Shown here: positions 54,854-64,000 of the stretch, one piece after another
Layout of the letters: each line of letters begins with the position of its first letter
Numbering within the stretch: the stretch's first letter is position 1
Origin: Acetobacter suratthaniensis
GTDB taxonomy: Bacteria; Pseudomonadota; Alphaproteobacteria; Acetobacterales; Acetobacteraceae
Assembly (NCBI RefSeq): GCF_017377745.1
Contig: NZ_JAFVMG010000009.1
Coordinates: 49,114-113,113, forward strand
DNA: 64,000 bases
Reading direction: 5' to 3'
The notes under the pieces: generated by a model
What the model was told of the DNA's origin: nothing
The model's database searches: none
What the model saw: only the letters and a program-made list of their open reading frames with translations
Translations under genes and position numbers: made by a program

Positions 54854-54930
54854 CGGAGTGTAGCTCAGCCTGGTAGAGCACTGTGTTCGGGACGCAGGGG
54901 CCGGAGGTTCGAATCCTCTCACTCCGACCA
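54854..54930 (+). tRNA. tRNA-Pro (anticodon CGG)
   Basis: A 77-nt cloverleaf with encoded CCA. Acceptor CGGAGTG pairs with CACTCCG, the anticodon stem CTGTG/CGCAG encloses TTCGGGA giving anticodon CGG, and the T arm is GGAGGTTCGAATCCTCT. The first base pair is C-G, as is typical for bacterial proline tRNAs. Confidence 0.97.
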
Positions 54931-54981
54931 GGTCTTTCCCGCTTTTGAGTTGTGCTGCCCGTTATGGGCCTGTCGCACGAT

Positions 54982-55485
54982 TTAGATCCATTCCGCCCCT
55001 TGCCATAGCGCGTGGGGTGGCACCCCCTCCGGGTTTGGGGTCAGGTGGATGTAATAGCCATCTAGTTCTTCCAGTAAAAGACATTGATCCACCTCGCGCA
55101 CGGCGTCGGGGTGCTGGTTTTCATGCTGTGTCAGCAGATGTTTGCGTGCCTTGTTTTTGGCTTCGGCGGCGGATGCGGCAACGAAAAACCCAAACTCATG
55201 TTCTTCGGCCAGTATGCCGGGTCTGTATCCGCCCATATTGACAAAATACAGGCGCTGATCTGTCTGGGGCGCTTCGCGACAAAGCGTGACCGTGTGGCCA
55301 TCTGCCCATTCGATCAGGCCATAGGCGTCGATATGCAGGGTCTCGCGTGCGCCAAACCAGTGGCGGGCAAGGGTTGGGTATGTGTCTTCCGGTTTGGTGC
55401 CAAGGGCAAACTGCACGTCATGCAGTTCCAGATTGGCGCCGGGGGCGCTGCCGCCAAGGTAGAAAACGTAAAGCTTCAAGGTCAT
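54982..55485 (-). CDS. DUF1543 domain protein
   Basis: A 167-residue protein with two similar halves: KLYVFYLGGSAPGANLELHDVQFALG and LYFVNMGGYRPGILAEEHEFGFFVAASAAEAKNKARKHLL. This is the DUF1543 family, whose function is not known. There is no signal peptide or membrane segment. It lies alone on the minus strand between tRNA-Pro and a small membrane protein gene, 191 bp apart. Confidence 0.88.
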   Translation of the reverse strand: MTLKLYVFYLGGSAPGANLELHDVQFALGTKPEDTYPTLARHWFGARETLHIDAYGLIEWADGHTVTLCREAPQTDQRLYFVNMGGYRPGILAEEHEFGFFVAASAAEAKNKARKHLLTQHENQHPDAVREVDQCLLLEELDGYYIHLTPNPEGVPPHALWQGAEWI

Positions 55486-55602
55486 GGGCGGCCCTTCCTG
55501 TCCCTGCCGTATCAGGGCCGGTCTGGCCCTTGGAGAGTGTTTGGCGAGCAGGGCGGTGCGTCAATCTCTGCGGGGCTATTTTGTTACGAAAAAAACATGA
55601 AA

Positions 55603-55630
55603 AACCCGGCCAGAAGAGACTGGCCGGGTT
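55603..55630 (-). terminator. Terminator of the small membrane protein gene
   Basis: AACCCGGCCA pairs with TGGCCGGGTT (10 bp, 8-nt loop); read on the minus strand it is followed by TTTT. A second small hairpin with a TTTT loop (CGCCTAC/GTAGGCG, 55644-55661) precedes it, directly after the stop codon of the gene at 55677. Confidence 0.85.
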
Positions 55631-55676
55631 CGGGTCTGTTATGCGCCTACTTTTGTAGGCGGGTAGGGCTGAACGG

Positions 55677-56069
55677 TCAGGCCTGCTCGGTAGCGGTGGC
55701 GGACTGGCCCACCAGCATGGCTTCCCAGCGGTGAATATCGGCCTTGCGATCAGTGCAGATACCGTGGTCGATATCTTCCAGACGCAGGGCGGCAAAGGAG
55801 CCGAGGCCAATGCTGGACAGGAAGGCAACCAGCGCCACCATGCCCGGAATGGACAGCACATAATCGCTCCATACACCGGATTCAGGCAGGGACTGCCACA
55901 GATACAGCGAGAGCCGCGTGCTGTCTGAAAAATCCTGATGCCGGACGTTCAGACCCGAATGGAAAACCGAGAACTTCAGCCCGCATGCGATGAAGACAAA
56001 TGTCGAGCATATGGCGAGGCTCAGGGCCACCAGCCATAAGGAGATGAAGGTTGCTTTTTTCATTACCAT
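55677..56069 (-). CDS. Small membrane protein of unknown function
   Basis: Function not recognised. The 130-residue product has an N-terminal hydrophobic segment (TFISLWLVALSLAICSTFVFIACGL), an external-like loop (FSVFHSGLNVRHQDFSDSTRLSLYLWQSLP), a second segment (VLSIPGMVALVAFLSSIGLGSF) and a charged C-terminal tail. The order suggests two membrane passes with both ends in the cytoplasm. A clean terminator and a well separated position support a real gene. The ATG at 56069 or 56063 could be used. Confidence 0.68.
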   Translation of the reverse strand: MVMKKATFISLWLVALSLAICSTFVFIACGLKFSVFHSGLNVRHQDFSDSTRLSLYLWQSLPESGVWSDYVLSIPGMVALVAFLSSIGLGSFAALRLEDIDHGICTDRKADIHRWEAMLVGQSATATEQA

Positions 56070-56344
56070 GGGTCCGGCCTCCTAATTATGCGGTGTTAGG
56101 GGGCAAAAGCAGCGGTATTTTTTATTGTTTGCCGCTTTTCCGTTCTTATTTATGTATATCAGGTATGCTTTATTTGCAAGATAAATCAGCCTGAGAACAC
56201 TGGATTCGCCATACGAAAACCGCGGTTTCATGGAAACTTCACGTATCAACACCTATGTGTAGTGAGACACACAGGAAAAGGCGGCTCCGGCTCTGATTGG
56301 CCCGGCGCAGCCCGGAAAAAGATCAGGAAAAAGGTAGTGCGCTC

Positions 56345-57163
56345 ATGAAACGGGCTGAACTGGCTAAACGCGCGATGGTTGTCCTGCTTGGCATGGGTTT
56401 GTGTACGGCGGTGCCCGGAGTCAGCTTTGCCCATCCGGGTGGGCCGGGTGGCCCTGGTGGTGGACCCGGTGGGCCTGGCGGCCCCGGAGGCGGCTTTGGC
56501 GGCGGCGGGCCGGGTGGTGGTTTTGGCGGCCATGGCGGCCCGGGAGGCTGGGGCGGTGGCCCCGGCCCGGGTGGTGGCGGCCCCGGTGGCGGTTGGGGTG
56601 GTGGGGGTGACTGGCACCATCACTTTAACGGCGGTGGCTGGGGCGGTGGCGGCTGGGGGGGATACCCTTCCATGGGCTGGTGGGCGCCTGATTATTATGG
56701 TGGCTGGAATTACCCGGCATATGGCTGGGGCTATGATAGCTGGAACGATCCGTGGATCAGCCCTGGCTGGGCTGGTTGGGGTTGGGGCTGGTCAGCGCCA
56801 TTCATGTTTGGGGCGGCCATGGGCACATCGGTCGGCAATATCGTTGTGGTCAGGGGCAACGGCCAGTCCGGGAGCGTGGCGGCTTCTCCCGGTGCTGTTA
56901 GCGGTGCGTATTACAACGAGCAGGGACAGTATGTGACATCGCAGCCCGTGCAGTCCGGGGGTGTAGCGTCTTATCCGACTTATGCCGTTCCGGGTGGTGC
57001 GCAGAGCATGACACAGGTGAACGGGCAGGCGCCGTTTCCCTCACCGGTTTATACTGCGACGCCGACTGTTAACCCCGGCACGACACAGGCTGATCCGACA
57101 GCGGTGCATTGTGCAGGTGGGCGGTTCTTTAACGTTATGACCCAGAGCTGCGAAAGCCCGTAA
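56345..57163 (+). CDS. Glycine-rich secreted protein
   Basis: A 272-residue exported protein with signal peptide (AMVVLLGMGLCTAVPGVSFAHP). The first 80 mature residues are almost only Gly, Pro, Trp, Phe and His (GGPGG, GGFGGG and GWGGGG repeats), followed by a Trp/Tyr/Gly region (about 105-155) and a Ser/Thr/Gln/Val tail with a C-terminal C-x(12)-C pair (VHCAGGRF...QSCESP). It resembles Gly-rich surface or adhesin-like proteins of acetic acid bacteria; no enzymatic function is suggested. ATG at 56345 was chosen, with the longer frame lacking a ribosome site. Confidence 0.78.
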   Translation: MKRAELAKRAMVVLLGMGLCTAVPGVSFAHPGGPGGPGGGPGGPGGPGGGFGGGGPGGGFGGHGGPGGWGGGPGPGGGGPGGGWGGGGDWHHHFNGGGWGGGGWGGYPSMGWWAPDYYGGWNYPAYGWGYDSWNDPWISPGWAGWGWGWSAPFMFGAAMGTSVGNIVVVRGNGQSGSVAASPGAVSGAYYNEQGQYVTSQPVQSGGVASYPTYAVPGGAQSMTQVNGQAPFPSPVYTATPTVNPGTTQADPTAVHCAGGRFFNVMTQSCESP

Positions 57164-57196
57164 CCGTTTGGTTATGGAAGGTTGTGGTGGTGCTGT

Positions 57197-57219
57197 CCGG
57201 CCCCTTTTTTGGGGGCCGG
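57197..57219 (+). terminator. Hairpin after the Gly-rich gene
   Basis: CCGGCCCC and GGGGCCGG pair around a TTTTTT(G) loop, 34 bp beyond the stop and 8 bp before the end of the opposing ogt gene. No T tract follows, so activity is uncertain. Confidence 0.5.
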
Positions 57220-57226
57220 GTATCGG

Positions 57227-57697
57227 TCAGGCTTTTTCCTTGCCCGGAAAATCCGCGCCTTCAAGGGTCAGTAGCCAGGCTTTGTCCTCTACCCCACCAT
57301 CACCCGAATAACCGCCAAGTCCCTGCCGGGAAACAACACGGTGGCAGGGAATGAGAATGGGAATAGGGTTGCGCCCCAGAGCCTGCCCGATTGACTGAGC
57401 GCTCCCTCCAACCTGTGCGGCCAGAGCGCCGTAAGTCAGGGTTTGGCCGACAGGAATGGCGCATAAGGCAGACCAGACTTTTTTCTGATACGTGGTGCCG
57501 AACGGTGCGAGCGGGAAAGGAAAAGCTCCTTGGGCTGCGGGGTCATCAAACCATGTATCGAGCCATGCGCAGGCCTGACTGAGCAGGGGTGTTTCGGTCT
57601 GATCGCGGCCCCAGCCCCAGTCCAGAGAAAGAATGGCACCATCTTCTTCCGAAAGGGTCAGGGGGCCGAGGGGAGAGTGCAGGGAAAGCTGGGGCAT
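57227..57697 (-). CDS. ogt: Methylated-DNA-[protein]-cysteine S-methyltransferase
   Basis: Suicide repair protein that removes methyl from O6-methylguanine. The 156-residue product has GTTYQKKVWSALCAIPVGQTLTYGALAAQVG (HTH) and the active-site IPCHRVVSRQGLGGYSGDG, in which Cys accepts the methyl group. The start at ATG 57697 yields the normal ogt length; the 28-residue extension before it has no match. The gene is single and convergent with the Gly-rich gene. Confidence 0.93.
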   Translation of the reverse strand: MPQLSLHSPLGPLTLSEEDGAILSLDWGWGRDQTETPLLSQACAWLDTWFDDPAAQGAFPFPLAPFGTTYQKKVWSALCAIPVGQTLTYGALAAQVGGSAQSIGQALGRNPIPILIPCHRVVSRQGLGGYSGDGGVEDKAWLLTLEGADFPGKEKA

Positions 57698-57890
57698 GGT
57701 CAGGAAAAAACCTTCCGGGGAATAACAAGACAGGCCCGCCAGAAAGCCGGGCCGGAATGCGGTTGTAAAACTATGTCGCATTCATGAGTTTATCGGCATC
57801 TTATCATTATTTGAATCTACGTCTGGAGCAGAAACTGCATTAGAACCGGTGTTGCCATCATGACAGGAAGCAGCAAAGGGAGAGGCGGCG

Positions 57891-59210
57891 TTGGGCTACC
57901 AGGGAGAAGAGACGATTTTTGCTCTGGCCAGCGGTGTGGAACGCGCCGCTATTGCCGTCATGCGCGTCAGTGGCAAAGGGAGTGCTGCCCTGCTGGAGCA
58001 CCTGTGTGGCACTTTGCCACCTCCGCGCCATGCGGGCCTGCGCCGGCTCTGGCATAATGCCCGCACGCGTGAGAGCGTGCTGGATCATGCTGTTGTTCTG
58101 TGGTTTCCCGGCCCGGCCAGCTATACGGGCGAAGATGGGTTTGAACTGCACCTGCATGCAGGGCCAGCTATTATAAGGGCGGTATCCGATGTGCTGGTGG
58201 AGCAGGGTGCCCGCCCGGCGGAACCCGGAGAGTTTACCCGCCGTGCGGTGGTTAACGGGCGGATGGATCTGCTGGAAGCCGAAGGTGTGGCCGATCTGGT
58301 AGCAGCCGAAACCGAAGGCCAGCGCAGGCAGGCACTGGCCCAGACCGATGGTGCGTTGAGCCGTATGTACACAGGCTGGGCAGACCAGCTCAAGCAGAGC
58401 CTTGCCTGGCAGGAAGCGCTGATAGATTTCCCGGATGAAGAACTACCCCCCGAAGTGGAGCAGGCTTTGCTGTCCGGTATGGCGGCGCTGCTGGCGGATA
58501 TGGAGCAGCATATTGCCGAAGGCCAGCAGGGGGAGCGGATCAGAAGCGGGATGGTTTTTGCTATCGCTGGCCCACCCAACGCAGGAAAATCCAGCTTACT
58601 CAATTGGTTAGCAGGCAGGGATGCTGCTATTGTCTCGCCCGTTGCAGGGACTACGCGCGATGCGCTTGAAATCGTGACAACGCTTGCGGGCATACGAGTG
58701 ACGTTTATTGATACGGCTGGCCTGCGTGAGACTGAAGATGCGATTGAGGCCGAAGGGGTTCGGCGGGCATTGTTTCACGTGAAACAGGCGGATTGTGTTA
58801 TTCAGATGTTCGCGGCGGATACGCCACCGCGCACTGTGTTTCCTGGCGCTGTTCTGGTAGGAAACAAAACTGATTGTGGCCCCGTGCCGGAATCGGTGGA
58901 TGATGTGCCGGTTGTGGCCGTGAGCCTCAGAACCGGCGATGGCCTGCAAGCTTTGCGAGCCGAGCTGGAAAGCCGGGCTGAAACGCTTACGGCGTCTTCC
59001 TCCGGCATGCCATTGCTGACACGTGCACGGCATGCGGCTGGTGTCAGGGAGGCGTGCGAACACCTGCAAGCCGCCATGCAGCAGGACTGGCCTGAAATGC
59101 GCGCCGAGGAATTGCGGCTGGCCATGCGGGCTTTAGGGCGGCTGACGGGTGAAGTCGGGGTGGAAGACCTGCTCGATGCGATATTCGGGCAGTTCTGCAT
59201 AGGAAAATAG
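57891..59210 (+). CDS. mnmE: tRNA uridine-5-carboxymethylaminomethyl(34) synthesis GTPase MnmE
   Basis: With MnmG, modifies the wobble uridine of several tRNAs. The 439-residue product has an N-terminal folate-binding domain ([21 protein letters not shown]), a central G domain with [34 protein letters not shown] and NKTD motifs, and the C-terminal FCIGK catalytic cysteine. It starts with TTG at 57891 after GGGAGAGG; the nearby ATG at 57860 is out of frame. A parS site is contained in its coding sequence at codons for FHVKQ. Confidence 0.96.
   Translation: MGYQGEETIFALASGVERAAIAVMRVSGKGSAALLEHLCGTLPPPRHAGLRRLWHNARTRESVLDHAVVLWFPGPASYTGEDGFELHLHAGPAIIRAVSDVLVEQGARPAEPGEFTRRAVVNGRMDLLEAEGVADLVAAETEGQRRQALAQTDGALSRMYTGWADQLKQSLAWQEALIDFPDEELPPEVEQALLSGMAALLADMEQHIAEGQQGERIRSGMVFAIAGPPNAGKSSLLNWLAGRDAAIVSPVAGTTRDALEIVTTLAGIRVTFIDTAGLRETEDAIEAEGVRRALFHVKQADCVIQMFAADTPPRTVFPGAVLVGNKTDCGPVPESVDDVPVVAVSLRTGDGLQALRAELESRAETLTASSSGMPLLTRARHAAGVREACEHLQAAMQQDWPEMRAEELRLAMRALGRLTGEVGVEDLLDAIFGQFCIGK
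58771..58786. promoter_or_regulatory. parS centromere site within mnmE
   Basis: TGTTTCACGTGAAACA is a perfect copy of the bacterial parS 16-mer palindrome bound by ParB. It lies 3.7 kb upstream of the parB gene and within mnmE, where it encodes part of LFHVKQ. Confidence 0.95.
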
Positions 59211-59256
59211 AGGGGCTGGCAGATACAGCGCCAGAAGTGGGGAAAAGGTCAGGATC

Positions 59257-61137
59257 ATGCAGCCGGGTTACGATGTCATTGTGGTGGGGGGTGGCCATGC
59301 GGGGTGCGAAGCCGCGGCGGCCGCCGCGCGGTGTGGCGCGCGCACCGCATTGCTGACCCATCGCCGGGCGACACTCGGGGCCATGTCCTGCAACCCGGCC
59401 ATAGGGGGGATTGGTAAGGGGCATCTGGTGCGCGAGATTGATGCGCTGGATGGGCTGATGGGTAAGGCGGCTGACCGGGCTGGCATTCACTTTAAACTGC
59501 TCAATCGCTCCAAGGGGCCAGCGGTGCAGGGGCCGCGTGCGCAGGCTGACCGGTTTCTTTATCGCACGGCTATTCAGGACCTGCTGGCCGAGCAGGATGG
59601 GTTAGACATAGTGGAAGGGGCCGCTGCGGATCTTGTGTGCGATGCGCAGGGCCATGTCTGTGGCGTGGTTACGGAAGACGGCAGGCATTTGCAGGCGGCT
59701 GCTGTTGTACTGACAACCGGTACCTTTCTCGATGGTGTCATTCATATCGGTCATGAAAGCCGTCCGGCAGGCCGTATTGGCGAGGCACCCTCCGTGCAGC
59801 TTTCCCAGCGGTTAAAAGGGCTGGGCCTGCGTATGGGGCGCTTGAAAACCGGCACACCCGCGCGCATCAAGCGGGACAGCATCGACTGGGACAGTCTGGC
59901 GCGCGATCCGGGTGATGCCGTGCCTGAACCGTTCAGCCGGATGACACAGGCCATTACGACCCCCCAGCTTGTCTGCGGCATTACAGCGACTACGGAAGAA
60001 ACGCATAAAATCATCCGTGAGCACCTGCACCTGTCGGCTGTGTATGGCGGTGGCATTTCCGGTCGTGGGCCACGGTATTGCCCTTCGATCGAAGATAAGG
60101 TTGTGCGGTTTGCGGAAAAAAACAGCCACCAGATTTTTCTCGAACCCGAAGCCCTGCCCGAGCACGAAGGCGGTGATCTGGTTTATCCCAACGGTATTTC
60201 AACCAGTCTGCCCGCGACCGTGCAGGAGATGATGATCCGTTCCATACCCGGTCTGGAGCGTGCGGTTATTGCCCAGTATGGCTATGCGGTTGAATATGAT
60301 TATGTTGACCCGCGTGAACTCACGGCCTCGCTTGAGCTACGTGCGGTGCCCAATCTGTTTCTGGCAGGGCAGATCAACGGCACCACAGGGTATGAGGAGG
60401 CCGGGGCGCAGGGGCTTGTTGCTGGCGTAAATGCCGCCCGCCGTGCAGGTGGTCAGGAGGCTGTCAGCCTTGATCGGGGCAAAGCCTATATCGGGGTGAT
60501 GATTGATGATCTGACCACGCAGGGCGTGAGCGAACCATACCGCATGTTTACCTCACGCGCGGAATACAGGCTGACCCTGCGGGCCGATAATGCTGATATG
60601 CGCCTGACCCAGCTTGGCACGGAGTGGGGGTGTGTTGGTGCGGCCCGGCAAGCGGTGTTTGCGCGTGATGTGGCGGCCATAGAAAGTGCAACCCGTCAGG
60701 CGGAAGAGCAGGGCTGGCAACCACAGGAGTTGGCCCGTATGGGCATGAAAATCGCGCAGGATGGACGGCGGCGCAGCCTGCTGGAAATTTTGGGCTACGG
60801 CACGGATGAAGCCGTGATCAGTAGCATTGCCCCGTGGTTTCTGGAGGTGCCCGCCCGTGCGCGCCAGTATATTGTAACGCAGGCGCGTTATAGCGGTTAT
60901 CTGGTGCGGCAGCAGCGTGAAATCCGTCAGCTTGAGGTGGAAACGGAAATCCGTTTTCCCACCGATATGGACTTTGCGGCTGTAGGTGGCCTGAGTGCGG
61001 AAATGCGTGAACGACTGGAAGCCGCCCGGCCGGAAAGTTTTTCAGCCGCGCAGCGTATCAAAGGGGTAACGCCCTCAGCACTCATGGCGGTTCTGGCGTA
61101 TCTGCGTAAGGGAAAAGTTCATGCCCGCACCGTATGA
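59257..61137 (+). CDS. mnmG: tRNA uridine-5-carboxymethylaminomethyl(34) synthesis enzyme MnmG
   Basis: FAD protein partner of MnmE, 626 residues. It starts [27 protein letters not shown] (dinucleotide site), and has [67 protein letters not shown] and the C-terminal helical region with [20 protein letters not shown]. It is the second gene of the mnmE-mnmG-rsmG-parAB block, 46 bp after mnmE. Its end overlaps rsmG by 17 bp. Confidence 0.97.
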   Translation: MQPGYDVIVVGGGHAGCEAAAAAARCGARTALLTHRRATLGAMSCNPAIGGIGKGHLVREIDALDGLMGKAADRAGIHFKLLNRSKGPAVQGPRAQADRFLYRTAIQDLLAEQDGLDIVEGAAADLVCDAQGHVCGVVTEDGRHLQAAAVVLTTGTFLDGVIHIGHESRPAGRIGEAPSVQLSQRLKGLGLRMGRLKTGTPARIKRDSIDWDSLARDPGDAVPEPFSRMTQAITTPQLVCGITATTEETHKIIREHLHLSAVYGGGISGRGPRYCPSIEDKVVRFAEKNSHQIFLEPEALPEHEGGDLVYPNGISTSLPATVQEMMIRSIPGLERAVIAQYGYAVEYDYVDPRELTASLELRAVPNLFLAGQINGTTGYEEAGAQGLVAGVNAARRAGGQEAVSLDRGKAYIGVMIDDLTTQGVSEPYRMFTSRAEYRLTLRADNADMRLTQLGTEWGCVGAARQAVFARDVAAIESATRQAEEQGWQPQELARMGMKIAQDGRRRSLLEILGYGTDEAVISSIAPWFLEVPARARQYIVTQARYSGYLVRQQREIRQLEVETEIRFPTDMDFAAVGGLSAEMRERLEAARPESFSAAQRIKGVTPSALMAVLAYLRKGKVHARTV

Positions 61138-61720
61138 GAACCTGCCTGTTTCACGTGAAACAGGCGAGCGGCTCGCCCGGTACGCGGAGCTTTTGCAAAA
61201 ATGGAACCCACGGATCAACCTTGTCTCGCCTAGAGATATGGAGAAGCTGTGGGAGCGGCATATTCTGGATAGTCTGCAACTGCTTCCTTTGTTAAAAGGA
61301 CACGAGCGGTTTACCGACATGGGGTCAGGCGGTGGGTTTCCCGGCGTGGTGCTGGGTATTGCGGCTGGTATTCCCGGTGTGCTGATCGAGTCTGATCAGC
61401 GAAAGGCGGCATTTCTGCGGGAGGCAGCAAGGGTTGGCGGCGCACAGCTAGACGTTGTGGCGTCACGGCTGGAGCAGGCACAGGTGCCCGCTGCCCCCGT
61501 GGTGACAGCCCGTGCGCTGGCCCCGCTAGGTCGGTTGCTTGAATGGGCCTTTCCCTTGCTGGAGGCCGGAGGACGCTGCCTGTTCCTGAAAGGGCAGCAG
61601 GCCGAACAGGAAATCAGGGAGGCGGAGCAGGACTGGCGGATGGATATCCGAACCTATCCGAGCCAAACCGCGTCCGATGGCGTGATTCTGGAAGTGAGTA
61701 ATTTCAATCGTGTCAGATAA
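61121..61720 (+). CDS. rsmG: 16S rRNA (guanine-N7)-methyltransferase G
   Basis: SAM-dependent enzyme that methylates G527 of 16S rRNA. The 199-residue product has [30 protein letters not shown], the SAM-binding [17 protein letters not shown] and later [20 protein letters not shown], all typical. The N-terminal [11 protein letters not shown] codons contain a perfect parS palindrome. It overlaps mnmG by 17 bp and parA by 11 bp, so the block is transcribed as one unit. Confidence 0.95.
   Translation: MPAPYENLPVSRETGERLARYAELLQKWNPRINLVSPRDMEKLWERHILDSLQLLPLLKGHERFTDMGSGGGFPGVVLGIAAGIPGVLIESDQRKAAFLREAARVGGAQLDVVASRLEQAQVPAAPVVTARALAPLGRLLEWAFPLLEAGGRCLFLKGQQAEQEIREAEQDWRMDIRTYPSQTASDGVILEVSNFNRVR
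61144..61165. promoter_or_regulatory. parS centromere site within the start of rsmG
   Basis: The perfect 16-mer TGTTTCACGTGAAACA (61147-61162) is extended by GCC/GGC to a 22-bp perfect palindrome. It lies 24 bp into rsmG and encodes VSRETG. Confidence 0.95.
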
Positions 61721-62495
61721 AAAAACACAGACCTGTCGTATTCTTGCCGTCGCCAACCAGAAAGGCGGCGTAGGCAAGACAACTACATCCATCAATCTGG
61801 CAGCGGCTCTGGCCGCTGGTGGTGCGCGGGTGGTTCTGGTCGATCTTGACCCACAGGGTAATGCGTCAACCGGTGTAAGCGTTGCGTACGATGCCCGCAT
61901 GGGGGGTACATACGGGCTGCTTATGCTCGAAAAAACCGCGCATGATCTCTTGCAGCCGACCGAGGTTGCAAACCTGTCCGTTATTGCCTCGGATACGGAA
62001 CTGGTGGGGGCAGAAATTGAACTGGTCGATGCGCCCGACCGCGAAACCCGGCTGCGTAGCGCTCTGGCCCCGCTTCAGGCAGAGGCGGATTATATTATTA
62101 TAGACTGCCCCCCCAGTCTGGGGTTGCTGACCCTGAATGCCCTTGTGGCGGCGGATGGCGTGCTAGCACCCTTGCAGTGTGAGTTCTTTGCGCTTGAAGG
62201 GCTGGGCCATCTTGTACGCACTATTGGCAGTGTACGGAAAAAACTGAACCCGGAGCTGAAAATGGCCGGGATCGTGTTGACCATGTATGACCGGCGCAAC
62301 AACCTGTCCGAACTGGTGGCGGCGGATGCCCGCAGCTTTTTCAAGGATGATGTGCTGCAAACCGTCATCCCCAGAAATATCCGTATTTCCGAGGCGCAGA
62401 GCTACGGCCAGCCCGTGACCGTTTATGACAGCCGGGCCAGCGGTGCCGCTGCCTATCAGGCGCTGGCGGCTGAAATCATCGAGAGGACAGCATGA
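61710..62495 (+). CDS. parA: Chromosome partitioning ATPase ParA (Soj type)
   Basis: A 261-residue Walker-type ATPase that drives segregation of origin regions. The deviant Walker [20 protein letters not shown] is at the start, followed by [54 protein letters not shown] and MYDRRNNLS. It begins with GTG at 61710 inside the end of rsmG and overlaps parB by 4 bp (ATGA). Confidence 0.97.
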   Translation: MSDKKTQTCRILAVANQKGGVGKTTTSINLAAALAAGGARVVLVDLDPQGNASTGVSVAYDARMGGTYGLLMLEKTAHDLLQPTEVANLSVIASDTELVGAEIELVDAPDRETRLRSALAPLQAEADYIIIDCPPSLGLLTLNALVAADGVLAPLQCEFFALEGLGHLVRTIGSVRKKLNPELKMAGIVLTMYDRRNNLSELVAADARSFFKDDVLQTVIPRNIRISEAQSYGQPVTVYDSRASGAAAYQALAAEIIERTA

Positions 62496-63451
62496 GCGGA
62501 ACCGTGAAAAAAACAGCAGCCCGGCCCCGACTGGGGCGCGGGCTTGCCGCATTGCTGGGTGATGCCGCCGTGGCGCAGTCTGTTGCGGCGTCTGCGGCTC
62601 AGTCAGGTGGGGCCGAAGCACCAGAACAGGGCGCACCCCTTGCGCAGAGCGTGCGGGTCGCTACGGTTAGCTCTCTGCCGGTAGAAGCACTGGTGCCGGG
62701 GCCTTTCCAGCCGCGTCAGGATATGCACCCCGAGGCGTTGGAAGAACTTGCCCAGTCCATCCGCGAGCGTGGCATTTTGCAGCCTATTCTGGTTAGGCCC
62801 GACCCGGACCAGCCGGGGCAGTACCAGATTATCGCGGGTGAACGTCGCTGGCGCGCGGCACAGCTTGCCCAGTGCCACGATGTACCCGTGCATGTGCGCG
62901 ACCTTGACGAAGCCGATGCAATGGCTGCGGCTCTGGTTGAAAATCTGCAAAGAGCGGATCTGAATCCGGTTGAAGAAGCCGAAGGCCTCAACCGCCTGCA
63001 GGAAGATTACAATCTTACGCAGGAAGATCTGGCCAAGGCCATTGGCAAATCGCGCCCCCATGTGGCCAATATGCTGCGCCTTCTGCGCCTGCCTGAAGCC
63101 ATTCGCACAGAGTTGAAAACCGGCACACTTTCAGCTGGTCATGCCAGGGCGCTGCTGTCTCATCCTAACCCGGTTGCGGCGGCGGCTGAGGTTATCAGTC
63201 GTGGCCTGTCTGTTCGGCAGACAGAGGCTCTTGTTCAAAAAGCTCTTAGCCAGCCCGGTAATGCCGTGGCGGAACCACTGAACAAGGCGGCACCCAAAGA
63301 TCCCGAAATCAAAGCGCTTGAGCGCGATCTGGGGAGCAGGCTGGGGCTGCGGGTGGCCGTTAAGTTTAACGGGCATCAGAGCGGTTCGCTGGAAATCCAT
63401 TATAAAAATCTTGATCAGCTTGATGTCGTGCTGGCTTTGTTAAAATCTTGA
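62492..63451 (+). CDS. parB: Chromosome partitioning protein ParB (Spo0J type)
   Basis: A 319-residue CTP-dependent DNA clamp that loads at parS. It shows an N-terminal Ala-rich part with [13 protein letters not shown] (ParA-stimulating type), [47 protein letters not shown], the helix-turn-helix [27 protein letters not shown], and a C-terminal dimer domain. Its target sites lie in mnmE and rsmG. Confidence 0.97.
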   Translation: MSGTVKKTAARPRLGRGLAALLGDAAVAQSVAASAAQSGGAEAPEQGAPLAQSVRVATVSSLPVEALVPGPFQPRQDMHPEALEELAQSIRERGILQPILVRPDPDQPGQYQIIAGERRWRAAQLAQCHDVPVHVRDLDEADAMAAALVENLQRADLNPVEEAEGLNRLQEDYNLTQEDLAKAIGKSRPHVANMLRLLRLPEAIRTELKTGTLSAGHARALLSHPNPVAAAAEVISRGLSVRQTEALVQKALSQPGNAVAEPLNKAAPKDPEIKALERDLGSRLGLRVAVKFNGHQSGSLEIHYKNLDQLDVVLALLKS

Positions 63452-63519
63452 TTTTTATGGCTTGTGTAGGGGCTAAAGAGGTGATACAAAGCGCCTACTT
63501 CAGCCCGAACAGGCTGTAA

Positions 63520-63595
<76 letters not shown>

Positions 63596-64000
63596 ATCTT
63601 TTCCTTAGGTTTTGGTGGTTTTAAGGTTTCAGGCTGGCAGGGTGTCCAGCCTTCCGGAGTCAATCCGGAGTCATTTGAAACCGCGTTTTCTGAGCTGACA
63701 TGGGCAGGGTTCTTTCCCGCCGCCGGTTTACCCACACAAAAATCTGGCAGCCTTCCGACTCATCCGGCCATCTGTGTGTCTTTCTGTTTCAATTTCGCGG
63801 ATGCAGAAATTTGTCCATGGCGCGGTCCCGGTGCTCATGGCCGCTAGAGATTGAATACCCCCATCCCTATGAGCGTCCCCGCTGTTTGAAAAACTTGATT
63901 GTTTTCAAATAACAGAAAAAATCCGCGCGTGAGCCTGATGCGGTTGCAGGGCCCAAGGGCATCCCGACTTTCCGGCAGCCCCCCTGCCTATGAGTCTAGG
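63596..64000. other. Region downstream of tRNA-Lys, no gene recognised
   Basis: These 405 bp, which run to the window end, contain no open frame with a ribosome site and recognisable product. Visible structures are a small hairpin GGCTGG/CCAGCC near 63632-63650, a direct repeat CCGGAGTCA (around 63654 and 63664), and an AT-rich inverted repeat TTTGAAAA/TTTTCAAA at 63885-63909. No copy of the tRNA 3' end that would mark an integration site was found. Confidence 0.5.

Noticed and set aside
54605..54922. Minus-strand frame MRGFEPPAPASRTQC across tRNA-Pro
   Set aside because: Antisense translation of the tRNA plus the LOG gene; no family resemblance.
56440..56680. Repetitive GGTGGC-like DNA taken for a tandem repeat or CRISPR array
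   Set aside because: The repeat is in frame, encodes Gly/Pro repeats and lacks regular spacers; no CRISPR array was found anywhere in the window.
63596..64000. RNase P RNA or tmRNA near the right edge
   Set aside because: The conserved GAGGAAAGTCCGGAC-type block and the tmRNA start and tag motifs are absent; the CCGGAAAGTCGGGATG on the minus strand is only a chance resemblance.

Overview
The window looks like about 64 kb of chromosome from an acetic acid bacterium (Alphaproteobacteria, Acetobacteraceae; Acetobacter, Komagataeibacter or Gluconacetobacter type). The evidence is the GC-rich coding sequence, a C4-type 5-aminolevulinate synthase, short SRP RNA beside dnaX, alphaproteobacterial SerC, and a complete succinate dehydrogenase operon, which argues against Gluconobacter. 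No transposase, prophage or CRISPR array was seen. The species cannot be fixed without a search.

Layout. 1-0.8 kb: 5' part of dnaX and SRP RNA. 0.9-3.8 kb: a secreted protein, then a FucP-type sugar transporter overlapping nagA. 3.9-8.2 kb: a FecI-FecR-FecA iron signalling cassette with a Fur-like box. 8.2-9.5 kb: a BigR/SqrR-type repressor with two YeeE/YedE sulfur-transport subunits. 9.5-13.2 kb: opgGH for periplasmic glucans. 13.3-20.1 kb: a ModE-type DNA-binding protein, a GNAT enzyme, recA, a GGT-like lipoprotein, a DsbA-like protein, hemA and a lipoprotein. 20.3-24.6 kb: a transketolase-like gene lacking nearly all catalytic residues, then gap and pgk. 24.6-27.2 kb: FkbM methyltransferase, EamA exporter, phosphatase. 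27.5-33.8 kb: sdhCDAB, asd, serC, tRNA-Leu. 34-38.4 kb: Spy-like protein, Bcr-type exporter, and a thioredoxin/TPR-LON-Trm112-lipoprotein run. 38.6-46.9 kb: uvrA, creatininase-like lipoprotein, YVTN propeller, nfuA-nitroreductase-tsaB-rimI. 47-50.4 kb: purD, xseA, lipoprotein. 50.7-54.9 kb: tRNA-Ala, maf, a probable replication origin, hemE-HAD-hemJ-LOG, tRNA-Pro. 55-57.7 kb: DUF1543, a membrane protein, a Gly-rich secreted protein, ogt. 57.9-63.6 kb: mnmE-mnmG-rsmG-parA-parB with two perfect parS sites, then tRNA-Lys.

The right-hand third appears to be the chromosome origin region: the hemE-adjacent intergenic segment, the mnmE-mnmG-rsmG-parAB block and parS sites lie within 12 kb. The segment between maf and hemE carries DnaA-box-like 9-mers, an AT-rich tract, and a striking cluster of GTAC tetramers (14 in about 325 bp, counting the start of maf).

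Most unusual items: the transketolase-like pseudoenzyme ahead of gap-pgk; the GTAC-rich candidate origin with three clustered GANTC sites; a dispersed ~110 bp repeat that fills two convergent intergenic gaps; parS sites embedded in mnmE and rsmG; and a GGT-like lipoprotein with an altered nucleophile position.
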